From JBBPZA01 sp963728925 (lineage in GTDB: Bacteria; Actinomycetota; Thermoleophilia; Solirubrobacterales; Solirubrobacteraceae), in contig CAVSMB010000029.1 in the NCBI GenBank assembly GCA_963728925.1, positions 1 to 64,000 of the forward strand: a stretch of 64,000 nt of DNA. The letters run 5' to 3'. The notes beneath the pieces were generated by a model. That model had not been told where the DNA came from and did not search any database. It saw only the letters and a list, made by a program, of their open reading frames with translations. Positions 30,143 to 38,724 of the stretch are shown here, one piece after another; position 1 is the stretch's first letter; every line of letters starts with the position of its first letter. A program made the translations under genes and the position numbers.

Positions 30143-32245
30143 TCAGCCCGCGCCGACGGGCGAGCCTGAGAGGGTCGCGCGAAAGCGGCGGCCGACCGGG
30201 CCGTCGCGAATCGGCCTCACCCCGCGCAGCGCGCTGACCAGGAAGACCTCGGGCGCACTCGCGAGCGCCGAGAGCGGCAGCGGGCGCTCGTCCACGGCGA
30301 CGCCTTTACGCCGCGCGAGGTCGAGCACGCGGTGGCGCCCGACGCCGGGGAGGATGCGGCCGTCGGCGGGCGGGGTGAGGAGCATGTCGCCCAGGACGGC
30401 GAAGACGCACGTTCGTGCCGCCTCGAGGACGAACCCGTCGGCGTCGACGAGCAGCGGCTGCGCGTCGCCGACGTGGGCCTCCATGGCCTCGAGCAGACGC
30501 CGGTCGATCCACTTGTGGGCGCCAAGGCCGCCGGGCACCGTGACGGGCGCCAGGCGGTCGCCGCCCACCGGCGGCCCGAGCGGCCTGACGGCGATGTCGG
30601 TGGCGAGCCCGCCGCGACCCCGCGGGCGCGCCTCGAGCCGCAGCCGCACGGGCCCGGAGTCTCCCGCGGCCGCGGCCGCGGCCTCGACGGCCACGACGAT
30701 GCCCGCGGGCAAGCTCAGGCCGTACAGCTCGGCGACGCTTGCGGCGAGGCGCTGCAGGTGGAGCTGCGCCGCGACCACGGTTCCGTCCTCGACGCGCATC
30801 GTCTCGAAGACGCCGCGGTCGGGGTCGGGGCGGGGGACCGGCCGCGGGCTCACGCGCGGCGGCGGAGCGGCCGCCGGCGTTTGCGGCGCGGCCTGCGCTC
30901 GTGCCTCCCCGCCGATCGCCCGTAGCAGCGGCGCCGCTTTGCCCAGCGCCTCGGCCGCCTCGACCTCGGGGTCGGAGTCGGCCACCACGCCGCCGCCCAC
31001 GGCCAGGGCGAGCTCGCCGTCGCGGTGCTCGAAGGTGCGGATGGCGACGCTGAGCTCGAGGCCCGCGAGCGGGCTCGCGAAGCCGATCGCGCCCGTGTAG
31101 GCGGCACGGCCGCTGCTCTCGAGCTCGGCGATGACGTTCATCGCCGCCACCTTCGGCGCGCCGGTCACCGAGCCGGGCGGGAAGGCGGCGCGCACGAGGT
31201 CGCCGTCGTCCACGCCGTCGCGCAGCCGGCCTTCGACGGTCGACACGAGGTGCCACACGCCGCTGTGCGCCTCGGCGGAGGCGAGCGACGGGACGCGGAC
31301 GCTGCCCGTCTCGCACACCCTGCCCAGGTCGTTGCGCACGAGGTCGACGATCATCACGTTCTCGGCGTGGTCCTTGTCGGAGGCCAGCAGCGCGTGGCGC
31401 TCGCGCTCGGCGGCAGCGGGGTCGGCCGGCCGGGGCCGGGTGCCCTTGATGGGCGAGCTGCGCACCGAGCGCCCGCGCCGCGACAGGAACAGCTCGGGGG
31501 ACAGGCTCGCGACGCTGCCCCACGCCCCGCCGAGGAAGGCGGCCCGGTCCGGGGCGAGCGCGTGCACGCCGGCCGCGAAGAGGTCAGCGGCCTCGCCGCG
31601 CAGCCGCGAGCGCAGCACGAGGCTCAGGTTGGCCTGGAACAAGTCGCCGGCGTGGATCCGCGCTCGCGCGGCGCCCACCACCGCGGCGTGTCCGGCCGCT
31701 CCGGGCTCGGCGACCCACCCCGCGGTCGAGAGCGCACGCTCTGCGGGCGGGTCGAGCAGCCGCGCGGCGAACAGGCCGCGGCGAGCGAGGATCGCCGCTT
31801 CCCTCTCGGGTGTCACGAGGGCCTCGAACCACCATCGGCCCTCGCCGTCCATCCTGACCACGTGGTCGTAGAAGGCAAGCGCGAAGGAGGGCAGGAGGGG
31901 CGGCCGCGGCGGTGGAGGATCGAGCCGCTCGAGGCGCGCGCCGAGTCCGTAGCCGAGGTAGCCGAACCACCCGCCGCCCACGGCCGCGGCCTCTTCGCCC
32001 GCCGGCGAAGGATGCCCGCCCGGCCCCTCGTCGCCCGCCCGCGCCGCCTCGATGCGCGGCAACTCCGCCAGTAGCGCGAAGGGGTCTTCGTCCTCACCCG
32101 CCAGCCGTACCGGCTCCGAGCCGGCGATCGCGCCGCCACCGGCCCACGCTCCGGTCAGCGCGAAGGGCCGCTCGTCGTCGCGCACGAGCGCGACCGCGCG
32201 GTGGGCCGGAAGCGAACCGGGAAGGGGCAGGCGGAGACGACGCAT
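30143..32245 (-). CDS. pabBC: Aminodeoxychorismate synthase I / 4-amino-4-deoxychorismate lyase fusion
   Basis: 700 residues. N-terminal chorismate-binding domain (to about 470) with IKGTRPRP, HAENVMIVDLVRNDLGRV and FPPGSVTGAPKVAAM; C-terminal PLP lyase (about 500-700) with GVFETMRVEDG, the lysine in GLGAHKWIDR and EAARTCVFAV. Makes 4-aminobenzoate for folate from chorismate, with a separate PabA glutaminase. A plausible functional link to the THF-dependent sox-fhs operon. ATG 32245 is chosen at MRRLRLPLPG; divergent from the zinc operon. Confidence 0.85.
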   Translation of the reverse strand: MRRLRLPLPGSLPAHRAVALVRDDERPFALTGAWAGGGAIAGSEPVRLAGEDEDPFALLAELPRIEAARAGDEGPGGHPSPAGEEAAAVGGGWFGYLGYGLGARLERLDPPPPRPPLLPSFALAFYDHVVRMDGEGRWWFEALVTPEREAAILARRGLFAARLLDPPAERALSTAGWVAEPGAAGHAAVVGAARARIHAGDLFQANLSLVLRSRLRGEAADLFAAGVHALAPDRAAFLGGAWGSVASLSPELFLSRRGRSVRSSPIKGTRPRPADPAAAERERHALLASDKDHAENVMIVDLVRNDLGRVCETGSVRVPSLASAEAHSGVWHLVSTVEGRLRDGVDDGDLVRAAFPPGSVTGAPKVAAMNVIAELESSGRAAYTGAIGFASPLAGLELSVAIRTFEHRDGELALAVGGGVVADSDPEVEAAEALGKAAPLLRAIGGEARAQAAPQTPAAAPPPRVSPRPVPRPDPDRGVFETMRVEDGTVVAAQLHLQRLAASVAELYGLSLPAGIVVAVEAAAAAAGDSGPVRLRLEARPRGRGGLATDIAVRPLGPPVGGDRLAPVTVPGGLGAHKWIDRRLLEAMEAHVGDAQPLLVDADGFVLEAARTCVFAVLGDMLLTPPADGRILPGVGRHRVLDLARRKGVAVDERPLPLSALASAPEVFLVSALRGVRPIRDGPVGRRFRATLSGSPVGAG

Positions 32246-32319
32246 CGACCAGACCAGCGTGCCAAACGGCCCAAGGTCGTGCGGTGGCCGTTCGGCGGGG
32301 TCGTTACAAGCGGAGGCAA

Positions 32320-32340
32320 GAATAGGAACCAGTCTTATCC
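32320..32340. promoter_or_regulatory. Candidate Zur operator
   Basis: GAATAGGA and TCTTATCC form an imperfect dyad (6 of 8 positions) around a 5-bp centre. It overlaps the -35 region of the zinc transporter promoter, while a Fur/Zur-family gene closes the locus. Assignment is inference. Confidence 0.35.
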
Positions 32341-32345
32341 GCATG

Positions 32346-32351
32346 TAAGCT
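32346..32351 (+). promoter_or_regulatory. -10-like TAAGCT, leaderless zinc operon
   Basis: TAAGCT ends 6 nt before ATG 32358; no Shine-Dalgarno sequence. Confidence 0.4.
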
Positions 32352-32357
32352 GCGCCG

Positions 32358-34130
32358 ATGTTCGACGTCTTCCAGCTCCCCTTCGTGCAGCGTGGCGTCC
32401 TCGAGGTCGCGGTGCTCGCCGTCGGCGCCGGGTTGATCGGCACGTGGATCGTGCTGCGCAGCATGGCCTTCTTCGCGCATGCGGTCGGGACGGCGGCGTT
32501 CCCGGGGCTGGTCCTCGCCGACGGCCTCGGCTTCTCGGCCCACCTCGGGGCTGCAGGGACCGCGGCGCTGGTTGCGGTCGGGGTGGGGCTGCTGACGCGG
32601 CGCGACCGCGAGCGCTCCGACAGCGTCACCGCGCTCGTGCTGGTCGCCGCGCTGGCGGTCGGGGTGGTCCTCGCCTCCGACGTCTTCCAGTCGGGTTCCA
32701 ACGTGGAGACGCTGCTGTTCGGGAGCCTGCTGGTGGTCGACGGCTCGGACATCGTCTGGGCGGCGGGTGCGAGCGCCGCCGCCGTGGCCGGCACCGTCCT
32801 CCTCGGTCACCGCTGGACGGCGACGGGCTTCGACCCGTCCGCGGCGAGCGCGCTCGGCGTGCGCTCGGCGGTCGGAGACGCGGTCCTGCTCGCGCTCGTG
32901 GGCCTCGTCGCGGTCGCCGCCCTCTCGACCGTCGGCGCGCTGCTGGCCGCCGCGTTGCTCGTCGTTCCGGCAGCGACCACGCGGCTCGTATGCTCGCGGC
33001 TGGGGAGCTGGCAGCTGGCGACGATCGCCGTTGCGGCCGTCGAGGGGATCGTCGGCCTCTGGCTGTCAGTGGAGCTCAATGCTCCGCCCGGCCCCGCGAT
33101 CGCCGTGCTCGCCGGCGCGGTCTTCGCCCTCGTCGCCGTCGCCCGCGCGCTGGCGCCGCGGCTGCGCGGTCGCCTCGCGGCGGCCGTCGCCGCGGCCGCG
33201 CTCCTCGCCCTGGCGCTCGGGCTGGAGAGCGGCTGCGGCTCCTCGGACGACAGCTCGAGCGACAGAGGCTCGGTCGACGTCGTGGCCACCACCACGCAGC
33301 TCGGCGATATCACGCGCGCCGTCGGCGGCGAGCGCGCCGACGTGACCCAGATCCTCAAGCCGAGCTCCGACCCTCACGACTACGAACCGCGCCCGTCGGA
33401 CGTCGAGGCGACGGCCGGCGCCAAGGTGGTCTTCGTGAGCGGCGATGGCCTCGACGCGTGGATGAGCAAGGTCGTCGACCAGGCGGGCGGGGACCCGGTC
33501 GTCGTGGACCTCGGCGCCCGCGCGCCGACGAAGCGTGCCGGCGAGTCGAGCGGGCCCGAGGCATCGAAGTACGACCCGCACTGGTGGCACGACCCGCGGA
33601 ACGTCGAGGCGGTCGTTCCGGTGATCCGCGACGCGCTTGTCCGGGCGAACCCCGCGGCCAAGGCGACCTACGACCGCAACGCCGCCGCCTACCTCGCCCG
33701 GCTGCGCACCCTGGACCGAGGGATCGTCGCCTGCTTCGCCGACGTGCCGGCGTCGCAGCGCAAGCTCGTCACCGACCACGACGCGTTCGGCTACTTCGCC
33801 AATCGCTACGGGGTGACGGTCGTCGGCGCGGTGATCCCGTCGCAGACGACGCAGGCGCAGTCCAGCGCGGCGGACGTGTCCACGCTCAGCGCGCTCATCA
33901 AGAGGGAAGGCGTCAAGGCCGTCTTCCCCGAGAGCTCGATCAACCCGAAGCTCGCGCAGGCCATCGCGCGGCAGAGCGGCGCCTCGTCGAGCGAGACGCT
34001 CTACGGCGACACGCTGGGCCCCAAGGGATCGCCGGGCGCCACCTACCTGAGCATGGAGCGGGCCAACGCCGATGCCATGTTGCGCGGCTTCACGGGAGGG
34101 CGACAGGGGTGCGCGATCTCGGGGCTGTGA
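32358..34130 (+). CDS. Zinc/manganese ABC permease fused to its binding protein (ZnuB-ZnuA type)
   Basis: 590 residues. Residues 1-265: an ABC-3 permease with 7-8 membrane helices (LRSMAFFAHAVGTAAFPGLV; AALLVVPAATTRLVCSRLGS). Residues about 270-292: a hydrophobic stretch ending ESGC293GSSDDSS, like a lipoprotein signal without its own start codon. Residues 300-590: a ZnuA-type cluster-A-I binding protein with metal-ligand His in SSDPHDYEP, DPHWWHDPRN and TDHDAFGYF. Normally these are separate polypeptides. No stop or start codon lies between them, so the binding domain is tethered to the permease. Confidence 0.8.
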   Translation: MFDVFQLPFVQRGVLEVAVLAVGAGLIGTWIVLRSMAFFAHAVGTAAFPGLVLADGLGFSAHLGAAGTAALVAVGVGLLTRRDRERSDSVTALVLVAALAVGVVLASDVFQSGSNVETLLFGSLLVVDGSDIVWAAGASAAAVAGTVLLGHRWTATGFDPSAASALGVRSAVGDAVLLALVGLVAVAALSTVGALLAAALLVVPAATTRLVCSRLGSWQLATIAVAAVEGIVGLWLSVELNAPPGPAIAVLAGAVFALVAVARALAPRLRGRLAAAVAAAALLALALGLESGCGSSDDSSSDRGSVDVVATTTQLGDITRAVGGERADVTQILKPSSDPHDYEPRPSDVEATAGAKVVFVSGDGLDAWMSKVVDQAGGDPVVVDLGARAPTKRAGESSGPEASKYDPHWWHDPRNVEAVVPVIRDALVRANPAAKATYDRNAAAYLARLRTLDRGIVACFADVPASQRKLVTDHDAFGYFANRYGVTVVGAVIPSQTTQAQSSAADVSTLSALIKREGVKAVFPESSINPKLAQAIARQSGASSSETLYGDTLGPKGSPGATYLSMERANADAMLRGFTGGRQGCAISGL

Positions 34131-34882
34131 CCGACGACGAGCTCGTCGGCGCCAGTGGCCTCGCGGCCGGCTACGGCGCCCGGACGGTGCTCGAGGGCGT
34201 CACCTTCAGCGCTCGTGCGGGCCAGCGCGTCGCGGTGCTCGGGCCCAACGGCGGCGGGAAGACGACGCTGTTCCGAGTGATCATCGGCGAGCTCGAGCCC
34301 CAGCAGGGGACCGTCCGCCGCCCGGCGCGCTGCGGCGTCGTGCCCCAGACCGAGCGCTCGCGGCTCGACTTCCCGGTGAGCGCGCTCGACGTCGCGACCA
34401 TGGGTGCGATCTCGCGCCTTGAGTGGTGGAGACGGCCCGGCCGCCGCGAGCGCCGGCGCGGGCACGCGGCGCTCGAGGCCGTCGGGCTCGACGAGCTTGC
34501 CGACGCGACCTTCGGCGACCTCTCGGGCGGCCAGCGCCAGCGTGTGCTCGTCGCCCGGGCGCTCGTCCAGGACGCCGAGGTGCTCCTGCTCGACGAGCCG
34601 TTCACCGGCCTGGACACCGCGAGCGCGGCTCAGCTCGAGGGCCTCATGCGACGCCTGGCCGACGAGGGCCGCGCCCTGCTGATCGCCACCCACGACGTTG
34701 AGCAGGCCGCGGACTGGGACGCGGTGCTGTGCCTCAACGGCCGCCAGGTCGCCTTTGGCGCCCAGCCCTCGCGGATCCTTACCCGCGAGGTGCTCGAGCG
34801 AACGTACGGCGGCTCCATCGTTGCGCTGCCGGCCGGCGAAGGGCGCGGTGTGATCCCGCCCCACCATCACCCGGAGCACTGA
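34109..34882 (+). CDS. Zinc/manganese ABC ATPase
   Basis: 257 residues: Walker A GPNGGGKTT, Q-loop VPQTER, signature LSGGQRQRV, Walker B VLLLDEPFTGLD and ATHDVEQAA. The HHHPEH tail could bind zinc. GTG 34109 follows GGGAGG by 9 nt and overlaps the previous gene by 22 bp; GTG 34127 (GTGA overlap) is the alternative. Second gene of the uptake operon. Confidence 0.85.
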   Translation: MRDLGAVTDDELVGASGLAAGYGARTVLEGVTFSARAGQRVAVLGPNGGGKTTLFRVIIGELEPQQGTVRRPARCGVVPQTERSRLDFPVSALDVATMGAISRLEWWRRPGRRERRRGHAALEAVGLDELADATFGDLSGGQRQRVLVARALVQDAEVLLLDEPFTGLDTASAAQLEGLMRRLADEGRALLIATHDVEQAADWDAVLCLNGRQVAFGAQPSRILTREVLERTYGGSIVALPAGEGRGVIPPHHHPEH

Positions 34883-34927
34883 CGTGCCGGGATCGGACTT
34901 CCGGGAGACTCGGTCGGAGCGCTCCAG

Positions 34928-35818
34928 ATGATCGCCACGCTCTGGAGCGCCCTCGCCGATCCCTGGGCTGAGCCGATCCTGCGTCGCGCCTTCGCCGAGG
35001 TGACGCTCCTCGGGATAGCGGGCGGCTCGCTCGGGTGCTGGGTGATCCTCTACAACCTCTCCTACAGCGCCGAGTCGCTCGCCCACTCGTTCCTGCCCGG
35101 CCTCGTCGGCGCCGCCCTGCTCGGGCTGCCGCTGCTGCTCGGCGGCGCGGTCGGCCTGCTGGTGGCCGCGATCGCGGTCGCGATCGCGGGGCGCACCCCG
35201 GCCATCGGGCGCGACACCGCGGTCGCGGTGGTGGTCACGACGCTGTTCGGGCTCGGCGCGTTGCTGGCGCTGTCGGCCACCGTGCCGCCGGGCCTGCAGG
35301 GGCTGCTCTTCGGCGACGTGCTCGGCGTGTCGGACACGGACCTCGCGCTGGCGGCGGCCCTCGTCGCCGCGATGCTCGTGGCGCTCGCGCTGCTGCACGG
35401 CCGCCTGCTCGTCGTGGGGTTCGACCGCGCCAACGCACGCGCCCTCGGGGTGAGGCCGCTCGCGGTCGACGTCGCCCTGCTCGTGCTGCTCGCCGTCGCG
35501 TTGCTGGTCGCCGTCCAGGGCCTGGGAAACCTGCTCGTCGTCGCGGTGCTCATCGCGCCGGCTGCGAGCGCGCGCCTCGTCGCCCGGCGGATGGGTCCGA
35601 TGCTCGCGTGCGCGGCGGCAATCGCGATCGTCGCCGGAGCCGGCGGGCTGTACCTGTCCTACTACGCCGGAACCGCGGCGGGAGCCTCCATCGCGGGGGT
35701 GCTCGTCGGCGCCTTCCTCCTCGCCACCGCGGCGCGCGCGGCGTCCCGCTACGGGACCTGGCCGACAGCCACCAGGCGCGTGTCCGTACGGAGCGGCCCG
35801 CCGGCGAAGTCGCCGTAG
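34928..35818 (+). CDS. Second zinc/manganese ABC permease
   Basis: 296 residues, eight or so membrane helices, ABC-3 family: GSLGCWVILYNLSYSAESLA, SFLPGLVGAALLGLPLLLGG and LLVVAVLIAPAASARLVA. With the fused permease upstream it would form a heterodimeric channel. Its 3' end overlaps the convergent methyltransferase gene by 70 bp, so both C-termini share DNA. Confidence 0.85.
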   Translation: MIATLWSALADPWAEPILRRAFAEVTLLGIAGGSLGCWVILYNLSYSAESLAHSFLPGLVGAALLGLPLLLGGAVGLLVAAIAVAIAGRTPAIGRDTAVAVVVTTLFGLGALLALSATVPPGLQGLLFGDVLGVSDTDLALAAALVAAMLVALALLHGRLLVVGFDRANARALGVRPLAVDVALLVLLAVALLVAVQGLGNLLVVAVLIAPAASARLVARRMGPMLACAAAIAIVAGAGGLYLSYYAGTAAGASIAGVLVGAFLLATAARAASRYGTWPTATRRVSVRSGPPAKSP

Positions 35819-36516
35819 CAGCTGACTCGAGCGAAGCCCGCGCGCTCGAGCATGGCGACGAGCTCGGTCGCGGTGTAGACGCGCAGCGAGAACGTCCGCG
35901 AGTCTCGCGCGCCGGACGGCTCGATCAGCGTCCACGTCGTCAGCGCCACCCCGGCGGCGGCGTCGAAGGCGCGCTGCTCGAGAAGCACACGCCCCTCGGC
36001 GAGTGGCCGCCAGCCCTGCTCGCTGAACTCGCGGACGACGCTGTCGCGATGCTGTGCCTCCACGACGAGCCGCCCTCCTGGCAGCAGGACGCGGGCGATC
36101 TCGGAGAGCACGTCGGTGTCGGCCTCGTCGCCGAGGTAGCCGAGCGAGGTGAAGAGGTTCAGGGCGGCATGGAAGCTCTCGTCGGCGAAGGGCAGTGCGC
36201 GGTAGTCCGACTGCACGAGCTCCGGGGAGGGGCCGTCCCCCGTGCGGCGGCGGGCCTCGTCGAGCAGGACTCCGGAGCGGTCGGCGCCGACGACGCGGTA
36301 GCCGGCGCGGGCCAGCGGCACCGCGTGGCGCCCGAACCCGCACGGCACATCGAGCACCTCACCGCCCGGAGGCGCCTTGGCCAACCCGACCGCGGCGAGC
36401 GCCTGGGCCTGCGCCGCGTCAGCGTCGTCCGCTTCGGTCGCGAAGGCGCGGAGGTAGAAGTCGCTGAACAGCGCGTCCCAGGTCTCCGCCGGGCTCGTGC
36501 GACTCGGCCGCTCCAC
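35749..36516 (-). CDS. SAM-dependent class I methyltransferase
   Basis: 255 residues. SAM motif I EVLDVPCGFGRHAVPLARAG (near 50), GADRSGVLLDEARRR, the motif IV region LNLFTSLGYLG, then LLPGGRLVVEAQHRDS. The variant CGFGRH pattern is common in small-molecule methyltransferases of the SAM_25/UbiE-like groups. Start GTG 36516 lies 8 nt after TACACT, a leaderless arrangement. Substrate unknown. Confidence 0.75.
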   Translation of the reverse strand: MERPSRTSPAETWDALFSDFYLRAFATEADDADAAQAQALAAVGLAKAPPGGEVLDVPCGFGRHAVPLARAGYRVVGADRSGVLLDEARRRTGDGPSPELVQSDYRALPFADESFHAALNLFTSLGYLGDEADTDVLSEIARVLLPGGRLVVEAQHRDSVVREFSEQGWRPLAEGRVLLEQRAFDAAAGVALTTWTLIEPSGARDSRTFSLRVYTATELVAMLERAGFARVSCYGDFAGGPLRTDTRLVAVGQVP

Positions 36517-36524
36517 GTCGTCCG

Positions 36525-36530
36525 AGTGTA
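36525..36530 (-). promoter_or_regulatory. -10-like TACACT of the methyltransferase
   Basis: TACACT (minus strand) ends 8 nt before the GTG at 36516. It sits 9 bp beyond the stop of the Fur/Zur gene. Confidence 0.35.
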
Positions 36531-36538
36531 AGGAACCG

Positions 36539-36991
36539 CTAGGAGCGACAGGCGCCGCACTGCCCGTGCAGCACGACCTCGTGCTCGTCCACGGTGAAGG
36601 CGACGCGTCCGGCCACGCGCTGAAGCGTCCGCTCGAGCTCCTCGTCGCGGAACGGAGTGATGTCTCCGCACGCGTCGCAGACGAAGTGATCGTGGTGGCG
36701 GCCCGCGTCGTGGTGCACCGCCTCGTAGCGCGCCATGCCGCGGCCCACCTCGATCCGCGCGACGAGGCCGAGGCGCTCGAGCTCGTCGAGGACGCGGTAC
36801 ACGCTCGCACGCGCGACACGCCGCTCGCCCGAGCGCAGCGCGTCCTCGATCTCCGGCGCGGAGAGGGCGCAGCGCTCGCTGGCCAGCAGCTCGACGACCG
36901 CGTGGCGTGCCCCGCCGCGCCGGTAGCCGGCGCCCGCGAGGCGCTCGCTGGCCTCGTGCGCCCAGTCGTCGTGTCCCATCTTCGTCGCCAC
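36539..36991 (-). CDS. zur: Fur-family repressor, probably Zur
   Basis: 150 residues. Winged helix with ASVYRVLDELERLGLVAR, the His-rich metal site HHDAGRHHDHFVCDACGDIT, and a C-terminal CGAC that completes a Cys4 structural zinc site. Subfamily cannot be told from the sequence alone, but the neighbouring zinc transporter favours Zur over Fur or Nur. GTG 36991 is chosen because TACCAT ends 8 nt upstream; ATG 36979 is the alternative. Confidence 0.75.
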   Translation of the reverse strand: MATKMGHDDWAHEASERLAGAGYRRGGARHAVVELLASERCALSAPEIEDALRSGERRVARASVYRVLDELERLGLVARIEVGRGMARYEAVHHDAGRHHDHFVCDACGDITPFRDEELERTLQRVAGRVAFTVDEHEVVLHGQCGACRS

Positions 36992-36999
36992 CGCCCCAG

Positions 37000-37005
37000 A
37001 TGGTA
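37000..37005 (-). promoter_or_regulatory. -10-like TACCAT of the Fur/Zur gene
   Basis: TACCAT (minus strand) ends 8 nt before GTG 36991; no Shine-Dalgarno sequence. Confidence 0.35.
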
Positions 37006-37044
37006 GCCCGGGCGCCAGGGCGCGATCGCGTCTCGGGGGCCCCC

Positions 37045-37162
37045 TCAGGCGCTTGTGCCCAGGCGCTCGTAGCGGCCGCCGTGGAAGAGCAGCGGCGCGC
37101 CCTCGCGGTGGCGGGCGTAGACCACGCAACCGAGGAACAGCGAGTGGTCGCCGCCCCACAAG
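37045..37162 (-). pseudogene. Flavin reductase-like C-terminal remnant
   Basis: DHSLFLGCVVYARHREGAPL and LLFHGGRYERLG match the last two strands of flavin-reductase-like FMN-binding split-barrel proteins (GDHTLFIG...PLLFYRGRY). Only about 35 residues remain, cut off by the promoter of the dioxygenase gene. Confidence 0.5.
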
Positions 37163-37171
37163 GTACGCCTA

Positions 37172-37196
37172 GTACCTATTGGTCCAGCATAGGTAC
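37172..37196. promoter_or_regulatory. Inverted repeat before the dioxygenase gene
   Basis: GTACCTAT and ATAGGTAC are perfectly complementary over 8 bp with a 9-bp spacer, 13 bp before the ATG. A further GGTAC copy lies at 37162. The TACCGT at 37194-37199 could be the -10, so a bound protein would block transcription. Confidence 0.45.
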
Positions 37197-37208
37197 CGTC
37201 CCGGGTCG

Positions 37209-38075
37209 ATGTCCACGGCGCTGCTCGACGATCTCAGCGACGAGCAGGTCGAGGCCTTCGTCCGCGACGGCTTCCTGATCGTCGAGCCGGGACTGCTGTC
37301 GCCGGCCGCGCTTCGCGCCCTTCGCGAGCGCTTCGCGGCGCTCTTCGCCGGCGACTACGCGACCGGGATCCGCCCAGACGAGGTCAACTGGGTCGCCGGT
37401 CGCGACCCGGAGGACCGCACGCGGCAGCTGTGCAACGGCTGGCGCGCCGACGACGCGGTGGCCGCGCAGGTGCTCTCCGAGCGCCTGGGGCGGCTCGCCG
37501 CCCGGCTCGCCGGGTGGCGCGGAGTCCGCCTGCTCCAGGACAACGTGCTGTGGAAGCCCCCGGGAACCAAGGCGCTCGGGATGCACCCGGACGCCGCCTT
37601 CGCCGGCTACCTCGTGCCCGCCGAGATGATCACCTGCTGGGTCGCGCTCGACGACACCCACGCCGGCGCGGGGACGATCGAGTACGTCCGCGGCTCGCAC
37701 CGCTGGCCCAAGGCGCCGCCCAACCGTGGCGACTTCCACGCCCCCGAGGACTGGCTCGCCCCGATGCGCGAGGCGGCGCCTGAAGGCGTCGAGCCCGAGC
37801 TCGTCCCGATCGAGGTGAAGGCCGGCGGCTGCGCCTTCCACCACGGGCGGACCTTCCACGGCTCCGGTCCGAACACCGCGACCGTCGAGCGCCGCGCGCT
37901 CGTGTCCCACCTCGTGCCGAGCTGGACGCGCTTCCACCCGACCGAGGTCGACGTCACCTACTCCCGCTACCGCCGCCGCGGCGACCTCGCGCTCGACGAG
38001 TCCTTCTTCCCGGTCACATGGGATGCAGACGGCGCGCGCACGCGCTGGCTCGACGAGCTGCCGGCGCTGGATTGA
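37209..38075 (+). CDS. Phytanoyl-CoA dioxygenase family protein
   Basis: 288 residues of the PhyH Fe(II)/2-oxoglutarate oxygenase fold. Facial triad visible: HPD in LGMHPDAAFAGY and the distal His in CAFHHGRTFHGSGPN, with the 2OG-binding Arg region soon after. N-terminal DGFLIVEPGLLS is typical. Substrate unknown; actinobacterial homologues act in ectoine, alkylphosphonate and natural-product hydroxylation. ATG 37209 is chosen over 37179 because the latter would include the inverted-repeat operator. Confidence 0.8.
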   Translation: MSTALLDDLSDEQVEAFVRDGFLIVEPGLLSPAALRALRERFAALFAGDYATGIRPDEVNWVAGRDPEDRTRQLCNGWRADDAVAAQVLSERLGRLAARLAGWRGVRLLQDNVLWKPPGTKALGMHPDAAFAGYLVPAEMITCWVALDDTHAGAGTIEYVRGSHRWPKAPPNRGDFHAPEDWLAPMREAAPEGVEPELVPIEVKAGGCAFHHGRTFHGSGPNTATVERRALVSHLVPSWTRFHPTEVDVTYSRYRRRGDLALDESFFPVTWDADGARTRWLDELPALD

Positions 38076-38082
38076 AGACCCC

Positions 38083-38724
38083 TCACTGCGGCTTGACCCC
38101 GATGAGCAGCGCCATCTCGAGCCACTTCCAGTAGCAGTCGACGTCCTCGAAGCCACGCTCGCGCAGCCAGCCGAGCTGGGTTTCGACATCGAGGAGGCGG
38201 TTTGACGTGTCCTCCCAGTCGCGGCCGTAGCCGAGGGCTTCGTAGAAGCGCCGGTGGAGGCGCTCGGTCGGAGAAGCGACGTGCTCGAGGTTGGCGAACA
38301 CCCCGCCCGGCTCGAGGCGCTCGAAGACCTCGGCCACAAGCGAGCGCTTGCGTTCATGCTCGAGGTGGTGGATCGCGAAGCAGGAGACGACCGCGTCGAA
38401 GGCGCCGAGGTCAGGCAGCGGCTCGCTCATGTCGTGGCGCAGGAGCTCGACCCCATCGTCGCCCGCGAAACGCTCCCGCGCCGCTTCGAGCATTGGCTCT
38501 GAGACGTCGAGGCCGATGCCTGCACCCTCGGCGCGGTCGATCCTCAGCAGGGCGAGGAGGCGGCCGTCTCCCGTGCCGAGGTCGAGGATGCGCTGTGCCG
38601 AGGAGGGCACGTGCTCGAGGAGCACCGCCTCGCCCTCGGTTCGGTGCGGAAGAGCGTCGGCCCGCGAGAGATAGCTCAGCGCGTGCTCAGTGGTGTTCCA
38701 CTCGCTGGCGGTCATGGTGCTCAC
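38083..38724 (-). CDS. SAM-dependent methyltransferase
   Basis: 213 residues: RILDLGTGDGRLLALL (motif I near 46), IGLDVSEPMLEAARERFAGD, DAVVSCFAIHHLEHERKRSL and PGGVFANLEHV. The long C-terminal helix region (WLRERGFEDVDCYWKWLEMA) is typical of trans-aconitate/UbiE-like enzymes. Converges with the dioxygenase gene 7 bp away. The start is GTG 38724 (ATG 38715 is an alternative). Substrate unknown. Confidence 0.8.
   Translation of the reverse strand: MSTMTASEWNTTEHALSYLSRADALPHRTEGEAVLLEHVPSSAQRILDLGTGDGRLLALLRIDRAEGAGIGLDVSEPMLEAARERFAGDDGVELLRHDMSEPLPDLGAFDAVVSCFAIHHLEHERKRSLVAEVFERLEPGGVFANLEHVASPTERLHRRFYEALGYGRDWEDTSNRLLDVETQLGWLRERGFEDVDCYWKWLEMALLIGVKPQ

Noticed and set aside
32201..34100. 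Plus-strand frame preceding the zinc ATPase, fused to it
   Set aside because: The first 600 codons are a shadow of the permease-binding-protein frame; a good start with GGGAGG exists at 34109.
34043..36343. Very long minus-strand open frame opposite the zinc transporter genes
   Set aside because: It lies antisense to an ATPase with all motifs and an eight-helix permease; its translation is low-complexity.
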